Part shown: in pieces, positions 7,779 to 12,660 of the stretch
Position numbering within the stretch: the stretch's first letter is position 1
Layout of the letters: the number at the start of each line of letters is the position of its first letter
Source of the DNA: DASUMP01 sp036277635
GTDB taxonomy: Bacteria > Actinomycetota > Acidimicrobiia > IMCC26256 > PALSA-610
Assembly: GCA_036277635.1 (NCBI GenBank)
Contig: DASUMP010000134.1
Coordinates: 1 to 18,376, forward strand
Reading direction: 5' to 3'
Length of the DNA stretch: 18,376 nucleotides
Made by a program: the position numbers and the translations under genes
Notes under the pieces: model-generated
Databases searched by the model: none
Told to the model about the DNA's origin: nothing
The model's input: the letters and a program-made list of their open reading frames with translations, nothing else

Positions 7779-8441
7779 TCATCCCGCGACTGCGTGCACC
7801 GCGTGTCCACGGTGCGCACCTGCACCCTTGCCTTCGACGTGCACGCGCCACCGTCGAGTGCGCAACATGCCCGCGCCGGGCGCCAAGCCCACCCAATCGG
7901 AGCCGAGGACGTGCACCCGGACCGCGGCCTCCACCGGCCAGGTGCCGATCGGGACGAGCACCGCACCACGCTCGCGTGCCCGCGCCACGAGACGGCGCGC
8001 GTCGCCGACCCGCAGGCGCGCGGGGACGGATCCGGCCACGAGGGTCATCCCGTCGAGCAGCGCTGCCACCACGGTGGGCCATCGGTCGGCGGCCGTCGAC
8101 CGCACCACGGCGAGCCGTTCGGTGACGACGCCTGCCTCGGCGGCGGCGGCACCGCCGAACGTGCCGTCGTCGAGGACGGCGGCCCATTCGCCGCGGGCGG
8201 TGACCTCGGCGGCGAGCGCGCCGACGACCGAGGTGACCCCCGCGCCGAGAGGCCCGTCGAGCGCGAGGACGGAGCCCCGCCGCAGCGAGCCGCCGAGCAC
8301 CTCGGCGAGCGGTCCGGTGAGCTCGAGCACCCGGGCCCGGGCGAGCACCGCGGGACGGACGGCACCGGCGAGAGCCCGCAACCCCAGCGCGGACGCGGGG
8401 TCCACGACCTCGAGGGACTCCTCGGGCTCCGCCAGCACCAT
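7779..8441 (-). CDS. imuA': ImuA', RecA-fold accessory protein of the SOS mutasome
   Basis: The start is ATG 8441, with a GGTGGG sequence 3 nt upstream; an upstream TTG at 8477 would place the SOS box inside the coding region and was rejected. The 220-aa product is the first gene of the imuA'-imuB-dnaE2 operon. It has a RecA-like core: LTGPLAEVLGGSLRRGSVLAL, then GPLGAGVTS (residues 63-71), where a Walker A loop would be GxxGxGKT/S. The lysine is replaced by Val69, so canonical ATP hydrolysis is unlikely. The C-terminus is Gly/His/Arg-rich. In mycobacteria this protein is needed with ImuB for DnaE2-dependent mutagenesis. Assignment rests on this fold pattern plus operon position. Confidence 0.88.
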   Translation of the reverse strand: MVLAEPEESLEVVDPASALGLRALAGAVRPAVLARARVLELTGPLAEVLGGSLRRGSVLALDGPLGAGVTSVVGALAAEVTARGEWAAVLDDGTFGGAAAAEAGVVTERLAVVRSTAADRWPTVVAALLDGMTLVAGSVPARLRVGDARRLVARARERGAVLVPIGTWPVEAAVRVHVLGSDWVGLAPGAGMLRTRRWRVHVEGKGAGAHRGHAVHAVAG

Positions 8442-8449
8442 GTGCCCAC

Positions 8450-8473
8450 CGTATCGAACACATGTTCGATACG
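8450..8473 (-). promoter_or_regulatory. SOS box (LexA operator) of the imuA'-imuB-dnaE2 operon
   Basis: TCGAACACATGTTCGA (8454-8469) has perfect TCGAAC-N4-GTTCGA arms, the actinobacterial LexA consensus. The dyad extends by CGTA/TACG on each side to 24 nt, with only the central base pair breaking symmetry. It ends 9 nt upstream of the imuA' ATG, so LexA would block initiation or early elongation. Confidence 0.95.
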
Positions 8474-8483
8474 GCAAGGGGGC

Positions 8484-8972
8484 TCAGGCGAGCCGCGCGG
8501 CCCCGAACCCCAGCGCGGTCGCCGCGATCACACTGGAGACGAACGCCAGGACCATCGTGCGGACCGCGTCCCCGATCCGGTCCGCCACATCGACGCGCAA
8601 CGCCGCGTGGCCCTCCGCCAACTCGGCCCGGAACTCACCAAACGCCCCGAACAACTCGTGACGCAACGCGCCCTGACCCTCCGCCAACTCGGCCCGGAAC
8701 TCACCAAACGCCCCGAACAACTCGTGACGCAACGCGCCCTGACCCTCCGCCAACTCGGCCCGGAACTCGGCACGAAGCAGCTCGATGCGATGCTCGACGG
8801 ATGCGAACCGCAAGTCCATGCGCTCCTCGAGCGCATCGAGATCTCGCTTGGTGGCGACGTCGGCCCAGCCGACCGGAGGCAGGTGCTCCATCAACGTCGT
8901 CGCCTCCTCCCGACCGAGGATCTGCTCCAACTTCACGAACAGCTCGTGCCGAGCGCGCTCGCTGATCACCAT
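8484..8972 (-). CDS. coiled-coil protein with C-terminal transmembrane anchor and tandem 22-residue repeats
   Basis: The start is ATG 8972, preceded by GGGGAGG 5 nt upstream; an in-frame ATG at 8996 is less likely. The 162-aa product begins with a helical region (ISERARHELFVKLEQILG, then ATTLMEHLPP-x-GWADVATKRDLDALEERMD), reminiscent of the DUF1640/CCDC90 type of coiled-coil membrane protein. Residues 73-116 are two identical 22-residue units beginning ELAEGQGALRHELFGAFGEF, with a third partial unit. Residues about 138-158 are a hydrophobic tail anchor. The function is unknown. It lies directly upstream of the SOS operon in the same orientation, so read-through would meet LexA at the SOS box. 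Confidence 0.72.
   Translation of the reverse strand: MVISERARHELFVKLEQILGREEATTLMEHLPPVGWADVATKRDLDALEERMDLRFASVEHRIELLRAEFRAELAEGQGALRHELFGAFGEFRAELAEGQGALRHELFGAFGEFRAELAEGHAALRVDVADRIGDAVRTMVLAFVSSVIAATALGFGAARLA
8611..8768 (-). repeat. exact 66-bp tandem repeat (about 2.4 copies) inside the coiled-coil gene
   Basis: The blocks 8611-8676 and 8677-8742 are identical over all 66 bases, and a third partial copy runs 8743-8768. The period is 22 codons, so the frame is kept. Identity at the DNA level, including third codon positions, indicates a recent duplication. Confidence 0.93.
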
Positions 8973-9037
8973 TCTGACCTCCCCGTGGACGACCATCACG
9001 CACGGGGAAGTGCGGGCGACCGGCGTCGCCAGACGCG

Positions 9038-9388
9038 TCAGACGACGGGGGAAGGCTTGTACTCGATGCCGCGGGCGTCGGCCGACCAACCGGCTTCGTC
9101 GCCGTAGTACTCGAAGAGGTGCTCGACGGCGTGCAGCACCTTCGGTTCGAGCGCTGTCCACGCGTCGACGGGCGCTTCGACCGACACGACGTTGGAGTAC
9201 ACGGTGACCCGGCGGGCGCCGAGGTCGAACAGGCGCCGCGCGAGCACGTCGGCGGGCCGACCGCCGCGCACGTCGTCGGCACTCGCGTACCGCTCGATGG
9301 CCATGCCGGTGAGCGACCGGTTCGTGTCGAAGAACCGCACCTCCGGCGACGACCCCGGACGCGCGGTGACGGTGATGAGCTGGCCCAT
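9038..9388 (-). CDS. small conserved protein of unknown function, possibly Nfu-N-like
   Basis: The 116-aa product starts at ATG 9388; an in-frame upstream start at 9466 would overlap the divergent gene's promoter region. The sequence opens MGQLITVTARPGSSPEVRFF and later has ADVLARRLFDLGARRVTVYSNVVSVE, then PKVLHAVEHLFEYYGDEAGW. The order 'strand, LA-x-x-LF-x-(hydrophobic)-G-x-x-x-V-x-x-x-x-N-x-V-(S/T)-V' resembles the N-terminal domain of Nfu/NifU scaffold proteins, but no CxxC motif is present. No Shine-Dalgarno is seen; TACGCT lies 7 nt upstream, suggesting a leaderless mRNA. The family link is tentative. Confidence 0.6.
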   Translation of the reverse strand: MGQLITVTARPGSSPEVRFFDTNRSLTGMAIERYASADDVRGGRPADVLARRLFDLGARRVTVYSNVVSVEAPVDAWTALEPKVLHAVEHLFEYYGDEAGWSADARGIEYKPSPVV

Positions 9389-9395
9389 GGGCGTC

Positions 9396-9401
9396 AGCGT
9401 A
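9396..9401 (-). promoter_or_regulatory. putative -10 element TACGCT of a leaderless transcript
   Basis: TACGCT (TANNNT type) ends 7 nt before ATG 9388, placing the transcription start at or next to the A of ATG. No Shine-Dalgarno is present. Confidence 0.45.
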
Positions 9402-9452
9402 GAGGGAGCGCCCGAGTCGACGAGGAACCGCGTCTCGCGGGGGGCGCGGCCG

Positions 9453-9458
9453 TACGCT
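9453..9458 (+). promoter_or_regulatory. putative -10 element TACGCT of the AI-2E family gene
   Basis: TACGCT stands 10 nt before ATG 9469, and no Shine-Dalgarno intervenes. The leader would be absent or only a few bases. It is a weaker case than the 6-7 nt examples. Confidence 0.35.
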
Positions 9459-9468
9459 GCTCCCACCG

Positions 9469-10659
9469 ATGGCCGACGCCCCCGCTCCCCCGCCGTCCGG
9501 CGAGCACACCGCCACCGACGTCGCGCTGACCCATCCGGGGCTCCCGCCGTGGCCGTGGCTCCTGCGCGCGATCGCGCTGTTCTGGCTCGTCTACTTCGTG
9601 TTCGATGCCGCGTCGGGCCTGCTCTCCGCGCTGCGCAGCCTGTTCGTCATCCTCTTGGTCTCGCTGTTCCTCTCGCTCGCGCTCGAGCCCGCCGTCGACT
9701 GGCTGGCCCGTCGGGGGTGGCGCCGCGGCTCGGCGACCGGGCTGGCGATCGTCGTGCTGCTCGTCGCGACCGCCGGGTTCGGTGTCGTGATGGGCTCGCT
9801 GGTCGTGAACCAGGTGAGCGACTTCGTCGACGAGGCACCGCAGTACCTCCAAGACATCGAGGACTGGGTGAACGACCGCTTCGACGCCGACCTCGAGTTC
9901 GACGACGTGATCGCGGACCTCGAGGACCCCGACGGCGCGGCGCGCCAGTTCGCGGAGGACCTCGCGGGCAACGCGCTCGCGTTCAGCGTCGCCGCCATCG
10001 GCGTGCTGTTCCAGATGCTGTCGGTGCTCCTGTTCACCTTCTATCTGGTCGCTGACGGGCCCCGGCTGCGGCGCACGATCTGTTCGGTGCTCCCGGCCCA
10101 TCAGCAACGCCGCGTGCTGTGGGCGTGGGAGATCGCGATCCAAAAGACCGGGAGCTACCTCTACTCACGTTTGGTGCTGGCGACCTTCTCGGCCGGCGCG
10201 ACGATGCTCGTCCTCGGGATCATCGGCGTGCCGTACTACGTCGCGCTCGCGTTGTGGGTCGGGATCATCTCCCAGTTCATCCCCGTCGTGGGCACGTACC
10301 TCGCCGGCGGCCTCGCGGTGCTCGTCGCACTGCTCAACGATCCGGTCGACGGAGTGCTGACGCTGGTGTTCATCGTCGTGTACCAGCAGATCGAGAACTA
10401 CGTGTTCGCGCCGCGCGTCACTGCGCACACACTGCAGCTGCACCCCGCGATCGGCTTCGCGGCAGTCGTGGTCGGCGGCAGCGTCCTCGGACCCGTCGGC
10501 GCCCTGCTCGCCGTGCCGATCGCAGCCGTGCTGCAAGCGTTCATCTCCACGTTCGGCGAACGTCACGAGGTGGTCGACTCGGATCTCACCCAGGAGGTAC
10601 CGGCACCACGCGCCCGGCGGTCGTGGCTGCCGTGGCGGCGCGACGGCGGCGACGACTAG
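9469..10659 (+). CDS. AI-2E/PerM family (UPF0118) membrane transporter
   Basis: The 396-aa protein has about 8 membrane segments in the family's order. A hydrophobic N-terminal pair (residues ~30-80, ALFWLVYFVF and LFVILLVSLFLSLALEPAVDWL) is followed by one at ~88-108. A long hydrophilic region (~110-165, Asp/Glu-rich) comes next, then SVLLFTFYLVADGPRLRR. A cluster of helices contains the family signatures GVPYYVALALWVGIISQFIP and YQQIENYVFAPRV. LHPAIGFAAVVVGGSVLGPVGALLAVP lies near the end, followed by a charged tail. The family includes TqsA and Na+/H+-linked members, so the substrate is not predictable here. It is convergent with the cyclase gene; the two stop codons share a CTAG. Confidence 0.88.
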   Translation: MADAPAPPPSGEHTATDVALTHPGLPPWPWLLRAIALFWLVYFVFDAASGLLSALRSLFVILLVSLFLSLALEPAVDWLARRGWRRGSATGLAIVVLLVATAGFGVVMGSLVVNQVSDFVDEAPQYLQDIEDWVNDRFDADLEFDDVIADLEDPDGAARQFAEDLAGNALAFSVAAIGVLFQMLSVLLFTFYLVADGPRLRRTICSVLPAHQQRRVLWAWEIAIQKTGSYLYSRLVLATFSAGATMLVLGIIGVPYYVALALWVGIISQFIPVVGTYLAGGLAVLVALLNDPVDGVLTLVFIVVYQQIENYVFAPRVTAHTLQLHPAIGFAAVVVGGSVLGPVGALLAVPIAAVLQAFISTFGERHEVVDSDLTQEVPAPRARRSWLPWRRDGGDD

Positions 10660-11327
10660 GGCGCCGGGTCGAGCAGCACGAACGCGCGCACCGGGAACGT
10701 GCCCAGTCCTCGCACCGCGACCGGCGCGGCGAAGAAGCGGCCCGGCTCGCGCACCTGGTCGAGGTTGCACAGGTGCTCGACGATCGGGATCCCCGCCGCG
10801 AGGAGCGCGGTGTGGACCGGCCGCTCGCCGTCGTGGGTGCCGTCGATGTTCAGCGAATCGATGCCGACGAGCGCCGCGCCCCCGCGCACGAGCAGCTCGG
10901 CGGTCGCGGCGCTGAGGTGGGGATGGCCGTGTGCGTAGGCGTCGGTTCCCCAGTGGCGGTCCCAACCCGTCGCGAACACCACGGCACGACCACGGACCTC
11001 GCGGCCCGCGAGTGATGCCGGCTCGATGACACGATCGGCGACTCGCACGAGCACGAGCGGGAGGTCGACCGTGCACCGCAGCGGGAGGTCGGCGAGGTCG
11101 TCCCCGCCGGCGAAGCGATGGAACGGCGCGTCGAGGTAGGTGCCCGTGTTGGCGACCATCTGGATCCGGCCGATGTGGAACTCGGTGCCGGGCGCGTAGA
11201 CCTCTCGCGACGCCGCGCGGGAGAGGTGCTCGTCCACGACCGGCCCGGGCAGCCCCGGATACGTGACCATTCCGGACTCGACGACGTGGGAGCAGTCGAC
11301 GAGGCGGGGGTGCTCGACCGCGTTCAC
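10656..11327 (-). CDS. cyclase / kynurenine-formamidase-like metal hydrolase with altered metal motif
   Basis: The start GTG 11327 overlaps the rnhB stop (GTGA at 11324-11327), giving a 223-aa protein. Family marks are DCSHVVESGMVTYPGLPGP near the N-terminus, NTGTYLDAPFHR at residues 60-71, GWDRHWGTDAYAHGHPHLS (121-139), GIDSLNIDG (155-163) and IVEHLCNL (182-189). The usual zinc motif is HTGTHxDxPxH. Here the first His is Asn60 and the second is Tyr64, while Asp66 and His70 remain. The protein may belong to a variant subfamily with other ligands, or have lost canonical hydrolase chemistry. No kynurenine-pathway neighbour is present, so the substrate is open. Confidence 0.82.
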   Translation of the reverse strand: MNAVEHPRLVDCSHVVESGMVTYPGLPGPVVDEHLSRAASREVYAPGTEFHIGRIQMVANTGTYLDAPFHRFAGGDDLADLPLRCTVDLPLVLVRVADRVIEPASLAGREVRGRAVVFATGWDRHWGTDAYAHGHPHLSAATAELLVRGGAALVGIDSLNIDGTHDGERPVHTALLAAGIPIVEHLCNLDQVREPGRFFAAPVAVRGLGTFPVRAFVLLDPAP

Positions 11328-11995
11328 GCCGGGAACAGCTGCGGCTGTCGCTCGACCCGCAGCCCGCTCCACGGCAACGACGACATGAACACCCACGACC
11401 GCCGGTGGATCGCCGAGGGGCCGTACGCTGCGAGCGCGCACCTGTGGACGGGTGCGGGGTAACCCCGGTTCGTCTCGAACCCGTAGGCCGGGTAGTGCTC
11501 GGCCGCCTCGGTCATGAGCGCGTCGCGCGTCACCTTCGCGACCACCGACGCCGCCGCGACCGACAGCACGGTCGCGTCACCCCTCACGATCGTGCGGACG
11601 CGGCCGTTCGCGCGCAGGTAGTCGTGGTTGCCGTCGAGGATGATCCGATCGGGGACGACACCGACCCGAGCCAGCTCGTCGAGCGCGCGCGACGCGGCGC
11701 GCCGCAGCGCCTCCGTCATGCCGAGCTCGTCGCACTCACGGTGCGTCGCGTGTCCGACACCGATCGCGGTCGCCCACTCCCGGATGCGGGCCGCGCACGC
11801 GGTGCGTTCGAGCGGTGTGAGGAGCTTCGAGTCGCGCACGCCACGCAGGTGACGGTCGGGGGCGACGACGGCGGCGACCGTCACCGGCCCCGCCCACGAT
11901 CCGCGCCCCACTTCGTCGATCCCGCACACGACCCGGTCGCCCGCCTTGCGATGCGCGCGTTCCACGCGCAGGGTGGGCGTCGGGCCGGGGACCAC
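11324..11995 (-). CDS. rnhB: ribonuclease HII
   Basis: RNase HII removes ribonucleotides and RNA from RNA:DNA hybrids. GTG 11995 gives 223 aa, typical for the family; the frame is open to 12340 but that extension is low-complexity and antisense to another gene. The catalytic set is complete: GIDEVGRGSWAG (D27, E28), ILDGN (D121) and GDATVLS (D140), followed by AAASVVAKVTRD and the YGFETNRGYP block. The extreme C-terminus, RQPQLFPA, contains QPQLF, which resembles a QxxLF sliding-clamp-binding peptide. The stop overlaps the downstream cyclase start. TAACTT 7 nt upstream of GTG, with no Shine-Dalgarno, suggests a leaderless transcript. Confidence 0.93.
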   Translation of the reverse strand: MVPGPTPTLRVERAHRKAGDRVVCGIDEVGRGSWAGPVTVAAVVAPDRHLRGVRDSKLLTPLERTACAARIREWATAIGVGHATHRECDELGMTEALRRAASRALDELARVGVVPDRIILDGNHDYLRANGRVRTIVRGDATVLSVAAASVVAKVTRDALMTEAAEHYPAYGFETNRGYPAPVHRCALAAYGPSAIHRRSWVFMSSLPWSGLRVERQPQLFPA

Positions 11996-12002
11996 GCGCT
12001 CG

Positions 12003-12008
12003 AAGTTA
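12003..12008 (-). promoter_or_regulatory. putative -10 element TAACTT of rnhB (leaderless)
   Basis: TAACTT ends 7 nt before GTG 11995, with no Shine-Dalgarno between. It supports the shorter rnhB start. Confidence 0.45.
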
Positions 12009-12099
12009 CCGCGACCGCTGGCGCGAACCGCGCGTGCCGGGGAGCGCGCGCACTGCAGGATGGACCGGATCAGCCCGGGACGGGACCGCGATCCGTCGC

Positions 12100-12105
12100 T
12101 ACGAT
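12100..12105 (+). promoter_or_regulatory. putative -10 element TACGAT of the 69-aa gene (leaderless)
   Basis: TACGAT ends 7 nt before GTG 12113, with no Shine-Dalgarno. It is divergent from the rnhB promoter about 100 bp away. Confidence 0.45.
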
Positions 12106-12112
12106 CACGGTC

Positions 12113-12322
12113 GTGCAGCCCGGCACCCGCATCGAGGTGCGATCCCGCTTCGACGATCGGTGGGCGCGCGGCTTCGAAGTGGTCGAGGTGGTCGATCCCG
12201 ACGACGCCCCCGACCAGCCGCGCTACCGGATCCGCCGACGTTCCGACGGCTCGGTGCTCCCGGTGCTCTTCGACGACGACGACGTGCGCGAGGAGCGGCG
12301 CCGCTCGATGTGGTGGCAGTGA
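12113..12322 (+). CDS. small 69-aa hypothetical protein ending RRSMWWQ
   Basis: GTG 12113 begins VQPGTRIEVRSRFDDRWARG. The middle is FEVVEVVDPDDAPDQPRYRIRR, a two- or three-strand beta pattern with a conserved-looking RYRIRRRSDGSVLPVLF hairpin. The tail is acidic, then DDVREERRRSMWWQ. It has no signal peptide or membrane segment. The compact strand pattern resembles a small SH3-like or Tudor-like barrel, but that is only an impression. The family is not recognised. The start is chosen by its position 7 nt after TACGAT and by the change from antisense low complexity to protein-like sequence. Confidence 0.65.
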   Translation: MQPGTRIEVRSRFDDRWARGFEVVEVVDPDDAPDQPRYRIRRRSDGSVLPVLFDDDDVREERRRSMWWQ

Positions 12323-12340
12323 GGCGCCGCGCGCCCGCAC

Positions 12341-12631
12341 TCACCGGCGCTTCAGCGTCTCGATCAGCTCCGGCACAGGAATCGCCTGCAAGGTCGTGGT
12401 GCGCATGGTTCCGCGCGCGGCGAGCATGATCGCTGCCTCGGCCATCGTCTGCTCGTCGGGCGCCTCGATGACGTTCATGAAGTCGTACTGACCCATCAAG
12501 GCGTACTGCGCGATCACCCGCAGTCCGAGCGCTTCGACCTCGGTGCGGACCTGGTCGATGCGGTCGGGGTTCTTGCGGACCGTCTCCCATCCGTCGGGTC
12601 CGAGCGTCGAGAGCATCACGTACGTGGGCAC
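12341..12631 (-). CDS. GYD domain-containing protein
   Basis: The 96-aa product starts at GTG 12631. It matches the GYD family: it opens PTYVMLSTLGPDGWETVRKNP, then VEALGLRVIAQYALMGQYDFMNVIEAPDEQTMAEAAIMLAARGTMRTTTLQAIP. The family's namesake G-x-Y-D is GQYD at about residues 47-50. The fold is a small ferredoxin-like dimeric alpha/beta barrel; its role is unknown. It follows the antiporter gene by 29 nt on the same strand but has its own TAGTCT 6 nt before the start, so it may be transcribed separately as a leaderless mRNA. It is convergent with the 69-aa gene (18 nt between stops). Confidence 0.88.
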   Translation of the reverse strand: MPTYVMLSTLGPDGWETVRKNPDRIDQVRTEVEALGLRVIAQYALMGQYDFMNVIEAPDEQTMAEAAIMLAARGTMRTTTLQAIPVPELIETLKRR

Positions 12632-12637
12632 GTCCCG

Positions 12638-12643
12638 AGACTA
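12638..12643 (-). promoter_or_regulatory. putative -10 element TAGTCT of the GYD gene (leaderless)
   Basis: TAGTCT ends 6 nt before GTG 12631, in the 29-nt gap after the antiporter stop. No Shine-Dalgarno is present. Confidence 0.45.
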
Positions 12644-12660
12644 CCCAACGGTCGCGCGCA

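Noticed and set aside
8442..8477. Upstream TTG start for imuA' at 8477
   Set aside because: It would put the SOS box inside the coding region and uses a rare start; ATG 8441 has a ribosome-site-like GGTGGG.
8611..8768. 66-bp repeats considered as a CRISPR array
   Set aside because: The copies are directly contiguous without spacers and are in-frame inside a coding sequence.
6543..9107. + strand open frame spanning imuB, imuA' and the coiled-coil gene
   Set aside because: It crosses several real genes and the SOS box and has no recognisable domain.
11996..12340. N-terminal extension of RNase HII up to 12340
   Set aside because: The extra 115 residues are low complexity, overlap the + strand 69-aa gene, and the 223-aa form has normal family length and a leaderless-type start.
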